Shown piece after piece: positions 24,436 through 33,922 of a DNA stretch of 64,000 bases. Below the pieces are notes generated by a model. The model did no database searches, was not told where the DNA came from, and worked only from the letters and a program-made list of their open reading frames with translations. The DNA is taken from assembly GCF_001306415.1 (NCBI RefSeq), contig NZ_LDJX01000006.1:248001-312000 (forward strand). The letters run 5' to 3'. Source of the DNA: Croceitalea dokdonensis DOKDO 023 (GTDB lineage Bacteria > Bacteroidota > Bacteroidia > Flavobacteriales > Flavobacteriaceae). How positions within the stretch are numbered: position 1 is the stretch's first letter; each line of letters starts with the position of its first letter. The position numbers and the translations under genes are program-made.

Positions 24436-26370
24436 ATGTTGATGCCCATGGTACTCCGTTTTTTTGCAGTGATTTCAGTATTCTTATTGCTTTCCTGTGG
24501 TGGCGATGATGAACCGGAAAATCAAATGACCACAAGCGTAACCGTGGCTTTTTTAGCACAGGAAACCACGGGCAGTGAAGCCTTGGGTAACAATCTACCT
24601 TCCGTATCGGTGCGCGGAACCGTGGCAAGCGAAGTTTCCGTTTCGGTTTTGCTTACAAATACGGGAACGGCTACCCTTGGGGAAGACTTTTCCTTTGCCT
24701 CCCCAACGGTTATTTCCATTCCCATTGGAAATTATGATGGTACCGCGCTCACTGCTATCCCACTTCCAGGGCTTTCTATTTTGGATGATACGGTCCAAGA
24801 AGGTTTTGAGACTATTATTTTTAGCTTAGATAATCCAACGGAAGGGGTTAATCTGGGAGACGTGGCTACAACTACGTACACCATAAATGATGATGAGACC
24901 GTACAGGTGGGGTTTTCGCAGGCCATGGCTTCGGACAGGGAAAATGTGGGCGGCAACCTCCCCACACTATTTGTGACCGGCACCCTATCTGAGGATAAAA
25001 CAATAACGCTTACGGCAGTTGATAGTGGCGATGCCACCTTGGGACAAGATTACAATGTGGCCTCACCTCTTGTGGTGACCATCCCCGCGGGCACTTATGA
25101 TGGTACTACAGCAACTGCATTGACCATCCCTGCTTTGGCAATTATTGATGATACTGTGCCAGAGGAATCCGAAAGTTTTGAATTGACCTTGAGCGACCCG
25201 TCCAATGGGTTATTGCTCAATGAATTGGACAGGACCATGTATACCATAGAGGGTGTGGCACCCTGTGAAAATGGCAGAGCCAACGGTTTTCCCTGTAATG
25301 GCTTTGATTTGCTTGCTCGCATGGAACACAGCACCTTCTCCAGCACCCAAGGAAATGATATTTGGGGTTGGACGGACACGGCAACAGGGCATGAATATGC
25401 GTTAGTGGCTTTAAACAATGGCACTGCCTTTGTGGATATCACCGCAGATGACCCGGTTTACCTTGGTAAACTGCCCTCGGCAACGGGATCAAGTGTTTGG
25501 CGTGATGTAAAAATTTATGGAAATCACGCCTATATTGTTTCAGAGGCATCGGGCCATGGGATGCAGGTATTTGATCTTACGCGGCTTAGAAATGTCGCCA
25601 ATCCACCTACGGACTTTACCCAAGACGCTAGGTATACAGATATTGGTAACGCACATAATGTAGTTATTAATGAGCAAAACGGTTTTGCCTATCCCGTAGG
25701 TACGGCAAGAAATGACACTTTTAACGGAGGGGTGCATTTCGTTGACATTCAAAACCCCACAAGCCCTACCGCGGCGGGGGGTTATGGAGACAACGGGTAT
25801 ACCCATGACGCGCAAGTAGTGAATTATGAAGGTCCAGATGCCGACTATACCGGCCGTGAGATTTTCATTGGCGCCAATGAAGACCAGATTGCCATTGTGG
25901 ATATCACGGACAAGGCCAACCCTACGGAAATAGCCACGATTACCTATGGCAACCTTGGATACACCCACCAAGGCTGGTTTACGGAAGACCAACGTTTTTT
26001 CCTTTTGGGCGATGAGTTAGACGAAATTGATTTTGGATTCAACTCCAGGACCCTGGTGTTTGACCTCCAAGATTTGGACAACCCAGTGCTGCACACCACC
26101 TATTTAGGGCCTACCGCTGCCATTGACCATAATGGTTATGTACATGGAGATGAATTCTTTTTGGCGAATTATACGGCCGGGGTCCGTGTATTGGACCTGT
26201 CTGATATTGAAGGGGGAAACCTGACGGAAATTGGATTTTTTGACACCTTTCCTGATAATGATGTGGCCAGTTTTAATGGGGTATGGAGCGTTTATCCCTA
26301 TTTTGAAAGTGGAAAAATTATCGTGAACGATTCAGATACCGGGTTTTTTATCATCCAGAAATCCCAGTAA
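24436..26370 (+). CDS. Choice-of-anchor B family lipoprotein with two Calx-beta-like domains
   Basis: A 644-residue exported protein. The N-terminus is a lipoprotein signal (VLRFFAVISVFLLLSCGG, Cys at about residue 20). Residues about 30-270 hold two Calx-beta-like repeats, each with DATLGQDYN- or TLGEDFSFA-type strands and YDGT...IPIL. Residues about 275-640 form a beta-propeller of the choice-of-anchor B type (YALVALNNGTAFVDI, HNVVINEQNGFAYPVG, GVRVLDLSDIEGG). It is probably surface-exposed, binding calcium or protein. A terminator at 26373-26400 separates it from the next lipoprotein gene. The start could also be the Met at residue 3 or 5. Confidence 0.85.
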   Translation: MLMPMVLRFFAVISVFLLLSCGGDDEPENQMTTSVTVAFLAQETTGSEALGNNLPSVSVRGTVASEVSVSVLLTNTGTATLGEDFSFASPTVISIPIGNYDGTALTAIPLPGLSILDDTVQEGFETIIFSLDNPTEGVNLGDVATTTYTINDDETVQVGFSQAMASDRENVGGNLPTLFVTGTLSEDKTITLTAVDSGDATLGQDYNVASPLVVTIPAGTYDGTTATALTIPALAIIDDTVPEESESFELTLSDPSNGLLLNELDRTMYTIEGVAPCENGRANGFPCNGFDLLARMEHSTFSSTQGNDIWGWTDTATGHEYALVALNNGTAFVDITADDPVYLGKLPSATGSSVWRDVKIYGNHAYIVSEASGHGMQVFDLTRLRNVANPPTDFTQDARYTDIGNAHNVVINEQNGFAYPVGTARNDTFNGGVHFVDIQNPTSPTAAGGYGDNGYTHDAQVVNYEGPDADYTGREIFIGANEDQIAIVDITDKANPTEIATITYGNLGYTHQGWFTEDQRFFLLGDELDEIDFGFNSRTLVFDLQDLDNPVLHTTYLGPTAAIDHNGYVHGDEFFLANYTAGVRVLDLSDIEGGNLTEIGFFDTFPDNDVASFNGVWSVYPYFESGKIIVNDSDTGFFIIQKSQ

Positions 26371-26372
26371 AT

Positions 26373-26400
26373 TCCCTAAGGCAGGTCCGTTAGGGATTTT
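26373..26400 (+). terminator. Rho-independent terminator after the choice-of-anchor B gene
   Basis: TCCCTAA (26373-26379) pairs with TTAGGGA (26390-26396) around a 10-base loop, followed by TTTT. It begins 2 bases after the stop codon. Confidence 0.6.
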
Positions 26401-26466
26401 ATGGCAACAACAACGTATTTTAGTGCAGGTCCTGTGTCTATTAAATCCAAGGTATCCTCTAAAAAA

Positions 26467-27819
26467 ATGAAAAAGACCGTTTTGTTTTTAGTGTGCATAT
26501 GCCTTTTCTCCTGTTCTACGGAGGATGGCAATGGTACAAGCAGCAATAGTACCGTAGACCAAGTAACAACAGCCAAAGAAATCACCTGGATCAAAAACTT
26601 TGGCGGTTCAGGGGATGATTCGCCACGTTCCATTGTCCCAACGCAAGATGGTGGTTTTGCCGTTTTTGGCTTTACCAATAGCATTGATGGGGATTTGGCT
26701 GGCAAAAGCCTTAACGTAAATGATTATTGGTTGCTAAAGTTTGATGCTTTAGGGAACCTAGAATGGAATACAACCTATGGGGGCAGCAAGGATGATAGGG
26801 GCCAAAAGGCCATCCAAACCGCAGATGGTGGCTATGCCATTACAGGCTATGCCATGAGTGATGACGGTGACGGTTCCAATAATGAGGGGTTTCATGATAA
26901 TTGGGTACTCCGTTTAGATGCCAATGGCGAGATACTATGGGAAAAAAGTTTTGGATTTTCTGGTCATGACCATTCCTATGACATTATTGAAACGGTAGAC
27001 GGCGGTTTTTTCTTCTCAGGATTTTTGGATGTCACCTCATCCAATGGTGAAGGGAGCACCAACAAAGGAAGTGGACATACCGCCCATGGTGTAGGGGAGT
27101 TTTGGGGCACCCGGTTGGATGCGGATGGCAACATGTTGTGGAGAAGGTATTTTGGGGGAACCAATAACGACCGTGCTTTTGGGGTAGTCCAAGCCAATGA
27201 TGGGGGTTTTATCTTATCTGGCTCCTCGGAGAGTACGGATTTTGATGTTTCCAATCCAAAGGGGAGCTATGATTATTGGGTGGTTAAAGTGGACAAAACC
27301 GGGAATTTAGAATGGGAAAAATCATTTGGTGGCACAGGGATAGACCAATCCCAAGATATTGCCAAAACACCCGATGGCGCTTATGTCATTGTGGGCAATA
27401 CCTTTAGTACGGATATTCAGGTGAGCCGTAATTATGGACAATCCGATGTTTGGTTGGTGAAGTTTAACGATAACGGTGACCTGCTTTGGGAAAAGAATTT
27501 TGGCGGCCCTGCCTTTGATGCGGCACACAGCGTAACAGTGACCCAAGATGGTGGATTTTTAATTTCTGCAAACTCTAAAAGTTATGGTAACGACCTGACG
27601 GCCAATTTTGGAGAAAACGACCTTTGGTTAATCAAAACTAACTCAGAGGGCAACATCCAGTGGCAAAAGGCCCTTGGCGGCACAGGGTTGGATTTTGGGT
27701 TTGATGCCATAGAAAGCCCAAACGGGTCCATCTACTTTATAGGAGATACGGCCAGCAGGGATTTTCCGGATATTGAACCTAAAGGTGGGCTGGATCTGGT
27801 GTTGATAAAATTAAAATAA
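26467..27819 (+). CDS. Lipoprotein with bacterial beta-propeller-like repeats
   Basis: About 450 residues from the ATG at 26467, which opens a lipoprotein signal (MKKTVLFLVCICLFSC). The open frame back to 26401 adds a non-signal leader and overlaps the upstream terminator, so it is not the start. The mature part has about seven repeats of 50-60 residues with the phrases WLLKFDALGNLEWN, GGSKDDRGQKAIQTADGGY and ITGYA, typical of propeller-forming surface lipoproteins. No catalytic motif or T9SS tail is seen. It probably sits at the cell surface as a binding protein; the ligand is unknown. Confidence 0.82.
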   Translation: MKKTVLFLVCICLFSCSTEDGNGTSSNSTVDQVTTAKEITWIKNFGGSGDDSPRSIVPTQDGGFAVFGFTNSIDGDLAGKSLNVNDYWLLKFDALGNLEWNTTYGGSKDDRGQKAIQTADGGYAITGYAMSDDGDGSNNEGFHDNWVLRLDANGEILWEKSFGFSGHDHSYDIIETVDGGFFFSGFLDVTSSNGEGSTNKGSGHTAHGVGEFWGTRLDADGNMLWRRYFGGTNNDRAFGVVQANDGGFILSGSSESTDFDVSNPKGSYDYWVVKVDKTGNLEWEKSFGGTGIDQSQDIAKTPDGAYVIVGNTFSTDIQVSRNYGQSDVWLVKFNDNGDLLWEKNFGGPAFDAAHSVTVTQDGGFLISANSKSYGNDLTANFGENDLWLIKTNSEGNIQWQKALGGTGLDFGFDAIESPNGSIYFIGDTASRDFPDIEPKGGLDLVLIKLK

Positions 27820-27977
27820 TCGCTTTTATCAATGTTGCGGTTGGTTTTTCACATTCAACAGCTACGATGGTCAAGGTAATCATCACATTACCTATAAATT
27901 TCCAGCTTTTTAGACACCATAAAAACTGTTTAACCTTTCTATAGAAAAAGTTTATCAAAACATACGTTATAAAAATG

Positions 27978-27995
27978 TTAGAGACCATGCTCTAA
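27978..27995. promoter_or_regulatory. Inverted repeat upstream of the suf cluster, candidate operator
   Basis: TTAGAG (27978-27983) and CTCTAA (27990-27995) flank a 6-base centre. It ends 13 bases before the -7 box at 28009, so a bound protein would cover the -33 region. Which regulator would bind is not known. Confidence 0.35.
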
Positions 27996-28008
27996 ACAGC
28001 TTAAAACC

Positions 28009-28016
28009 TATATTTG
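28009..28016 (+). promoter_or_regulatory. Promoter -7 box for the first suf transcript
   Basis: TATATTTG matches TAnnTTTG exactly, 29 bases before the ATG at 28046. There is no good -33 match; the inverted repeat occupies that region. Confidence 0.5.
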
Positions 28017-28045
28017 TATGCTATTTAGATTAAATCTTGGTAATC

Positions 28046-28375
28046 ATGATAAAAGTATCTGATACTGCTAAACAAAAGGTGGTCACATTAATGACCGAGT
28101 CCGGCTTTAATGCGGAGACCGATTACGTCCGTGTAGGCGTCAAAAGTGGCGGTTGTAGCGGCTTGTCCTACGAACTGGATTTTGATAAAAATATTGGGGA
28201 GACCGATAAGGTTTTTGAGGATAATACTGTACGTATCATTGTGGACAAAAAAAGCTTCCTTTACCTAGTGGGCACTACTTTGGAATATTCCGGTGGCCTC
28301 AATGGCAAAGGCTTTGTGTTTAATAATCCCAATGCGCAGCGCACCTGTGGGTGTGGAGAAAGTTTTTCTTTATGA
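28046..28375 (+). CDS. A-type Fe-S carrier protein (HesB/IscA family)
   Basis: A 109-residue A-type carrier that receives Fe-S clusters from the SUF scaffold and passes them to target proteins. It has the three conserved cysteines: KSGGCSGLSYELDF (first Cys), and the C-terminal TCGCGESFS pair. The true ATG is 28046; an upstream TTG at 28037 would add three residues. It is the first gene of the suf cluster, 136 bases before sufB, with a promoter box and an inverted repeat upstream. It could be called sufA or erpA. Confidence 0.92.
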   Translation: MIKVSDTAKQKVVTLMTESGFNAETDYVRVGVKSGGCSGLSYELDFDKNIGETDKVFEDNTVRIIVDKKSFLYLVGTTLEYSGGLNGKGFVFNNPNAQRTCGCGESFSL

Positions 28376-28511
28376 CGTAATTATCGTCCAAAGGGAATTT
28401 TATCCTTTTTAGGCCAAAAAACAGGAATGGCAGCAACATAGAAGGGTTGGCCAAGAAAATAAAAGAACAGTAAGATTATCAATTCTCCCACCGGGGGATA
28501 AAAGGAGACTT

Positions 28512-29957
28512 ATGGCATATACTGAAGAAGAATTAAAGAAAGAACTCGAAACCAAAGAATACGAATACGGGTTTTATACAGAATTAGACGCGGACACTTT
28601 TCCAAAAGGGTTAAGTGCAGATATCGTAAGGGCGATCTCCAAAAAGAAGAATGAGCCAGAATGGATGACGGAGTGGCGTTTGGATGCTTTCCGTATTTGG
28701 GAAAGTATGAGCGAGCCAGAGTGGGCCAACGTACGTTACAAAAAACCGGAGTTCCAAGATATCAGTTACTACTCTGCTCCCAAAAAAGCAGACCCCACTA
28801 AATCTTTGGACGATGTAGATCCAGATTTGCTGGAAATGTACCGCAAGTTGGGGATTTCTGTAGATGAACAAAAGCGGCTGCAAAACGTAGCTGTGGACAT
28901 TGTGGTAGATTCTGTCTCCGTGGCCACCACGTTCCAAAAGACTTTGGAAGAAAAAGGAATTCTGTTCATGCCCATTTCGGAGGCCATACATAAGCATCCG
29001 GATTTAGTGAAAAAATATATGGGTACCGTGGTGCCCAAAAAGGATAATTTCTATGCTGCGCTAAATTCTGCGGTATTTACGGACGGCTCTTTTTGCTACA
29101 TTCCCAAGGGCGTAAAATGCCCTATGGAACTTTCTACCTATTTTAGGATCAATGAAGGCGGAACAGGCCAGTTTGAGCGTACCTTGGTCATTGCCGACGA
29201 GAGCAGTTACGTAAGCTACTTGGAGGGCTGTACCGCGCCCTCAAGGGATGAGAACCAATTGCATGCCGCGGTGGTGGAGCTTATAGCATTGGATGATGCA
29301 GAGATCAAATACTCTACAGTACAAAACTGGTTTCCCGGAGACAGTGAGGGCAAAGGTGGGGTCTACAATTTTGTGACCAAACGTGGCCTTTGTGAAAAAA
29401 ACGCCAAAATATCCTGGACGCAGGTAGAGACGGGTTCCGCCATAACCTGGAAGTATCCTTCCTGTATTCTTAAAGGCAATAATTCCGTTGGGGAGTTTTA
29501 TTCCATCGCGGTTACCAATAACCATCAGCAAGCGGACACGGGCACCAAAATGGTACATTTGGGGAAGAATACCAAAAGCACCATCATTTCCAAGGGAATA
29601 TCGGCAGGGAAATCACAAAATAGCTATCGAGGCCTTGTGCAAATCAATTCCCGAGCAGAAAATGCACGAAATTTTTCACAGTGCGATTCCCTCCTAATGG
29701 GCAATGAATGTGGCGCTCACACCTTTCCCTACATAGAAGCCAAAAACAAATCCGCACAGGTAGAACACGAGGCCACCACCAGTAAAATTGGTGAGGACCA
29801 AATCTTCTATTGCAACCAAAGAGGAATTGATACGGAAAAAGCCATTGCTTTGATCGTAAACGGCTTTAGCAAGGAAGTGCTCAATAAACTGCCCATGGAA
29901 TTTGCCGTGGAGGCGCAAAAATTATTGGAAATCAGTTTGGAAGGTTCCGTAGGGTAA
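28512..29957 (+). CDS. sufB: Fe-S cluster assembly scaffold SufB
   Basis: A 481-residue subunit of the SufBC2D scaffold on which clusters are built. The C-terminal right-handed beta-helix contains the expected conserved phrases ([55 protein letters not shown]). Length matches SufB in other bacteria. It lies between the A-type carrier and a lactonase-like gene, with sufC and sufD beyond, so it belongs to one operon. Confidence 0.96.
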   Translation: MAYTEEELKKELETKEYEYGFYTELDADTFPKGLSADIVRAISKKKNEPEWMTEWRLDAFRIWESMSEPEWANVRYKKPEFQDISYYSAPKKADPTKSLDDVDPDLLEMYRKLGISVDEQKRLQNVAVDIVVDSVSVATTFQKTLEEKGILFMPISEAIHKHPDLVKKYMGTVVPKKDNFYAALNSAVFTDGSFCYIPKGVKCPMELSTYFRINEGGTGQFERTLVIADESSYVSYLEGCTAPSRDENQLHAAVVELIALDDAEIKYSTVQNWFPGDSEGKGGVYNFVTKRGLCEKNAKISWTQVETGSAITWKYPSCILKGNNSVGEFYSIAVTNNHQQADTGTKMVHLGKNTKSTIISKGISAGKSQNSYRGLVQINSRAENARNFSQCDSLLMGNECGAHTFPYIEAKNKSAQVEHEATTSKIGEDQIFYCNQRGIDTEKAIALIVNGFSKEVLNKLPMEFAVEAQKLLEISLEGSVG

Positions 29958-29991
29958 TTTGCAATTCAGAAAAGGCAATAACAACGTAAAA

Positions 29992-30870
29992 ATGAAACAC
30001 GCAGGTCTCTTTTTTGTTCTGATGGCAATGCTATTTTCTTGCAAAGAGGCAAAGAAGGAAGCTTCCCAGGCAATTGTACTAGCTGAAAAAGAACAGGATG
30101 TAAAAGTTAAACTCTATACGTTCGATGGTGGCACGGTACAGGTGAATCAATTAGAACTGTTTTCCCAGGACACTACCTATACCGGGCAGACCAAAGTATT
30201 TTCCGATGCCTTTTACGTTATTGAACACCCTAAAGGGACTCTTATGTGGGATGCTGGCCTCCCAGAAATGCTGGTAGGCATGCCAGAACCCTATACAGAC
30301 CCTAGTGGAGCTTTTACGGTTTCGCGCAAAGATTCTGTGGAGGCACAGTTGGCCACCATTAACATGACCCTTGATGACATTGATTATTTGGCCCTTTCGC
30401 ATACCCATTTTGATCATAGCGGCCATGCAGAAAAATTGACCAAGGCCTTATGGCTGGTCCAAGAAGCGGAGTATGATTTTGTAATGAGTGAAGAAGTACG
30501 GAAAAACAATGCGGATGTCCATAATGCCGTAAACGACCTTACCAATGTTAAAAAATTAAATGGCGACCATGATGTTTTTGGAGATGGTACCGTGGTCATT
30601 AAATCCATGCCGGGGCATACGCCCGGGCACCAAGTACTTTATTTGGAACTGGATGAACACGGACCCTTATTGTTAACGGGAGATTTATACCACTTTTATG
30701 AAAATAGGGAATACAAGCGCGTTCCCATTTTTAACCATGATGTAAAACAGACCATGGAAAGTATGGCAGCCTTTGAGGCATTCGCCGTGGAGAAAGGAGC
30801 AAAAGTATATTTACAACACGCCAAGGGTGATTTTGACAAGTTGCCCAAGGCACCAAACTACTTAAAATAG
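29992..30870 (+). CDS. MBL-fold metallo-hydrolase, N-acyl homoserine lactonase-like lipoprotein
   Basis: About 292 residues from the ATG at 29992, which starts a lipoprotein signal (MKHAGLFFVLMAMLFSC). The metallo-beta-lactamase fold is clear: SHTHFDHSGH carries the HxHxDH metal site, MPGHTPGHQVL the third His, LLTGDLYHF the bridging Asp, and VYLQHAKGDFDKLPK the last His. The order and spacing match AttM/AiiA-type lactonases. It is placed between sufB and sufC, 5 bases before sufC, so is cotranscribed with Fe-S assembly. Lactone hydrolysis is family inference; the substrate is unknown. Confidence 0.85.
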   Translation: MKHAGLFFVLMAMLFSCKEAKKEASQAIVLAEKEQDVKVKLYTFDGGTVQVNQLELFSQDTTYTGQTKVFSDAFYVIEHPKGTLMWDAGLPEMLVGMPEPYTDPSGAFTVSRKDSVEAQLATINMTLDDIDYLALSHTHFDHSGHAEKLTKALWLVQEAEYDFVMSEEVRKNNADVHNAVNDLTNVKKLNGDHDVFGDGTVVIKSMPGHTPGHQVLYLELDEHGPLLLTGDLYHFYENREYKRVPIFNHDVKQTMESMAAFEAFAVEKGAKVYLQHAKGDFDKLPKAPNYLK

Positions 30871-30874
30871 AACG

Positions 30875-31627
30875 ATGTTAGAGATTAAAAATTTACACGC
30901 CAGTGTTGAGGACAAAGAAATACTTAGGGGAATCAACCTAGTTGTGAACCCAGGAGAGGTACATGCCATTATGGGACCCAACGGCTCAGGTAAAAGTACC
31001 TTGGCATCCGTAATTGCAGGGAAAGAGGAATTTGAGGTAACCCAAGGTTCCGTGTCACTGGATGGGGAAGATTTGGAAGATGTTGCACCGGAAGAAAGGG
31101 CGCACAAAGGCGTTTTTCTTTCCTTTCAGTACCCTGTGGAGATACCTGGGGTATCGGTGACCAATTTTATGAAAACGGCGATCAATGAATCTAGAAAAGG
31201 ACGGGGCTTGGAAGACATGCCAGCCAACGAAATGCTGAAGTTGATCCGTGAAAAATCAGAATTGTTGGAAATTGATCGCAAGTTCTTGTCCCGTTCCTTG
31301 AACGAAGGGTTTTCCGGAGGTGAGAAAAAGCGTAATGAGATTTTCCAAATGGCCATGTTAGCGCCTAAAGTGGCCATTTTGGACGAAACGGATTCTGGTC
31401 TGGATATCGATGCCCTTAGGATTGTGGCCAATGGCGTCAACAAATTAAAGAGTAAGGACAATGCAGTTATCGTAATCACCCATTACCAAAGGTTGCTGGA
31501 TTACATTGTCCCAGATTTTGTACACGTATTGCACAATGGAAAAATCGTAAAGTCTGGCTGCAAGGAGCTGGCCATGGAACTAGAGGAAAAAGGATACGAT
31601 TGGATCAAACAAGAAGCTGCGGTTTAA
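30875..31627 (+). CDS. sufC: Fe-S cluster assembly ATPase SufC
   Basis: A 250-residue ABC-type ATPase that powers the SufBCD scaffold. It shows Walker A GPNGSGKS (34-41), the signature GFSGGEKKR, and Walker B VAILDETDSGLD. The length is typical. It starts 4 bases after the lactonase-like gene and is followed by sufD after 69 bases. Cytoplasmic. Confidence 0.97.
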   Translation: MLEIKNLHASVEDKEILRGINLVVNPGEVHAIMGPNGSGKSTLASVIAGKEEFEVTQGSVSLDGEDLEDVAPEERAHKGVFLSFQYPVEIPGVSVTNFMKTAINESRKGRGLEDMPANEMLKLIREKSELLEIDRKFLSRSLNEGFSGGEKKRNEIFQMAMLAPKVAILDETDSGLDIDALRIVANGVNKLKSKDNAVIVITHYQRLLDYIVPDFVHVLHNGKIVKSGCKELAMELEEKGYDWIKQEAAV

Positions 31628-31696
31628 AAAATAAGTACACAGTTGCGGCAAGCCGATGCTGTAAACCGAGAACTGTTTACTGAAAATGATAAAAAC

Positions 31697-33013
31697 ATGA
31701 GTTTAAAAGAGAAATTAATTTCTTCCTTCATGGCTTTTGAGAACAATGTGGATGTTGACCATCCTGTACATGATGTTCGGACAGAGGCCATCAAGAATTT
31801 TGAAGCCAAAGGTTTTCCCACAAAAAAAGAGGAAGCTTGGAAATACACCTCGCTTAACAGCCTACAAAAAGTGGATTTCAGCATTTTTCCAAAGCAACAG
31901 AATGCTTTGGAGTATAAGGATGTTAAAAAGTATTTTTTACATGAGATCGACAGTTATAAAATTGTATTTATTGATGGCATTTACAGTTCTTTTCTCTCAG
32001 AAACTACCCATGACGGGGTAGATATCTGTTTGATGAGCTCTGCGCTCACCAAGCCCATGTACAAGCAAATCATTGATGTATACTTTAACAAGGTAGCTTC
32101 CAAGGACGAATCATTGACCACACTGAACACGGCTTTTAGTAGGGAAGGTGCCTATATCTACATCCCAAAGAACAAAATGCCCAAAAAACCTGTGGAAATC
32201 GTGCATTTTGCAACCGGGAACGAGGCCGCTTTGATGTTACAGCCCCGCAACCTTATCATCGTTGAGGAAAATGCAGAGGTGCAGATTATAGAACGTCATC
32301 AAAGCCTTACCAGCAATGAGGTCTTAACCAACAGTGTTACCGAGATTTTTGCCGCAGAAAGTGCCATTGTTGATTACTACAAGATTCAAAATGACAATGC
32401 TACGGCCTCGTTGATTGATAATACCTACATCAACCAAAAAGGGAAAAGCAACGTAAATGTACATACGTTCTCGTTTGGTGGTAAATTAACGCGGAACAAC
32501 CTCAACTTTTTCCAGAATGGGGAGTATATGGATTCTACGATGAAGGGAATCACTATTTTAGGAGAAAAACAGCACGTTGATCACCACACCTTGGTACATC
32601 ATATTGAACCCAATTGTGAAAGTCATCAGGATTATAAAGGTATCTATGGGGAAAATTCCACTGGGGTGTTCAATGGTAAAATCATCGTGGATAAAATCGC
32701 ACAGAAAACCAATGCCTTTCAGCAAAACAATAATATTCTAATTAGTGACAAAGCAACAATAAACACCAAGCCACAACTGGAGATTTTTGCAGATGACGTA
32801 AAATGTTCCCATGGCTGTACCATTGGCCAGTTGGACGAGGATGCGATGTTTTACTTGCAATCCAGGGGCATCCCAAGAAGAGAGGCCCAAGCACTGTTAA
32901 TGTATGCCTTTGCCAATAATGTCTTGGAAAGTGTTAGAATCCCTGAACTAAAGACTAGAATCAACAAGCTCATCGCCAAAAAACTTGGTGTTAACCTCGG
33001 ATTTGACTTGTAG
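31697..33013 (+). CDS. sufD: Fe-S cluster assembly protein SufD
   Basis: About 438 residues from the ATG at 31697 (MSLKEKLISSF); the frame back to 31643 lacks conservation. It is the SufB paralogue that completes the SufBC2D scaffold and is needed for iron entry. The C-terminal beta-helix region contains VDHHTLVHHIEPNCESHQDY and KCSHGCTIGQLDEDAMFYLQ, typical SufD motifs. It lies downstream of sufC, and the outer-membrane barrel gene begins 1 base after its stop. Confidence 0.96.
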   Translation: MSLKEKLISSFMAFENNVDVDHPVHDVRTEAIKNFEAKGFPTKKEEAWKYTSLNSLQKVDFSIFPKQQNALEYKDVKKYFLHEIDSYKIVFIDGIYSSFLSETTHDGVDICLMSSALTKPMYKQIIDVYFNKVASKDESLTTLNTAFSREGAYIYIPKNKMPKKPVEIVHFATGNEAALMLQPRNLIIVEENAEVQIIERHQSLTSNEVLTNSVTEIFAAESAIVDYYKIQNDNATASLIDNTYINQKGKSNVNVHTFSFGGKLTRNNLNFFQNGEYMDSTMKGITILGEKQHVDHHTLVHHIEPNCESHQDYKGIYGENSTGVFNGKIIVDKIAQKTNAFQQNNNILISDKATINTKPQLEIFADDVKCSHGCTIGQLDEDAMFYLQSRGIPRREAQALLMYAFANNVLESVRIPELKTRINKLIAKKLGVNLGFDL

Positions 33014-33014
33014 C

Positions 33015-33686
33015 ATGGACAAAAAGCCGTGGCACCCTAGAAAGCTTGTTTATAGCGGTGTGCTGCTTTTTGTGCTGCTGTTCCAGTGGAACGTTTCTGC
33101 GCAGCTAACCCGCGTTGGCATTAAGGGGGGACCTAATTATTCTTCCATTGTTGGAGACCTGACAGAAGGGTTAAAATTCCGCTTTTCCGGTCATGTCGGA
33201 GTATTTGCTGAAGTTGATTTGTCTTATACATTAAAGTTCCAGCCAGAGCTTCTGTATTCATCCCAAGGATTTCAATTCAGTACGGATTTAGCTTCAATTG
33301 AAAATGGAGGAGGTTCCGTTGCTGGTGAAAATGATTTCAGAAACAACGTTCAGCTGAATTATTTAACGGTTCCCTTGATTATGAAGTTTGCCCTAAATGA
33401 AAAAGTTGATGTGGAGTTTGGTCCCCAATTCGGGTTTTTGCTCAATCAAGTAAATATCATTAAAAACTTGGATGAAATTGATGGAACGGATTTGGCACGG
33501 CGTACCTCCATTTCAGGCGATTTTCAGTTAGATTATGGAGCAGCTCTGGGCCTTGGTTTTATCCTGACGCAGAACATTTCCATTTCCCCAAGGGCCTATA
33601 TTGGTCTTCGGAACCGATTAAACGCCCTAGGCGGCGCACAAAACTATAATGTCGCTTTACAATTGTCCTTGAACTATCTTTTTTAA
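33015..33686 (+). CDS. Outer-membrane beta-barrel protein (PorT-like porin family)
   Basis: About 223 residues from the ATG at 33015, one base after the sufD stop, so it is part of the suf transcript. A signal peptide (residues about 10-30, VYSGVLLFVLLFQWNVSAQ) precedes amphipathic strands starting LTRVGIKGGPNYSSIVGD. It ends NVALQLSLNYLF, with the terminal Phe typical of barrel proteins. The family (small outer-membrane barrels of Bacteroidota) has varied and mostly unknown roles. The frame open from 32985 overlaps sufD and is not the start. Confidence 0.82.
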   Translation: MDKKPWHPRKLVYSGVLLFVLLFQWNVSAQLTRVGIKGGPNYSSIVGDLTEGLKFRFSGHVGVFAEVDLSYTLKFQPELLYSSQGFQFSTDLASIENGGGSVAGENDFRNNVQLNYLTVPLIMKFALNEKVDVEFGPQFGFLLNQVNIIKNLDEIDGTDLARRTSISGDFQLDYGAALGLGFILTQNISISPRAYIGLRNRLNALGGAQNYNVALQLSLNYLF

Positions 33687-33896
33687 TAAAGATGTGGCAT
33701 AACTCTGTTTGAAATCACCAGTACCAGTTGTTTTTTCCCGTTTTGTCCTCTCCAATACGGATCATACGGTATTTGCTTTTGCATCCAAGGTGTCTGTACA
33801 ATTTTAAATGATAATTTCGGAAGAACTAAGACCAATCTTGACTGCTTGTTTTCGGTTTTAATGGAACATGGCTAGCTAATACTTTAGGATAGTAAG

Positions 33897-33904
33897 TATC
33901 TTTG
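33897..33904 (+). promoter_or_regulatory. Promoter -7 box for sufS
   Basis: TATCTTTG matches TAnnTTTG exactly, 18 bases before the ATG at 33923. The 236-base gap upstream (33687-33922) contains no reliable gene. No -33 box is evident. Confidence 0.5.
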
Positions 33905-33922
33905 TAATTCAACTGAATTGCT

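Noticed and set aside
26401-26466. Longer start for the propeller lipoprotein
   Set aside because: The extension precedes a good lipoprotein signal at 26467 and begins immediately after the terminator at 26373-26400.
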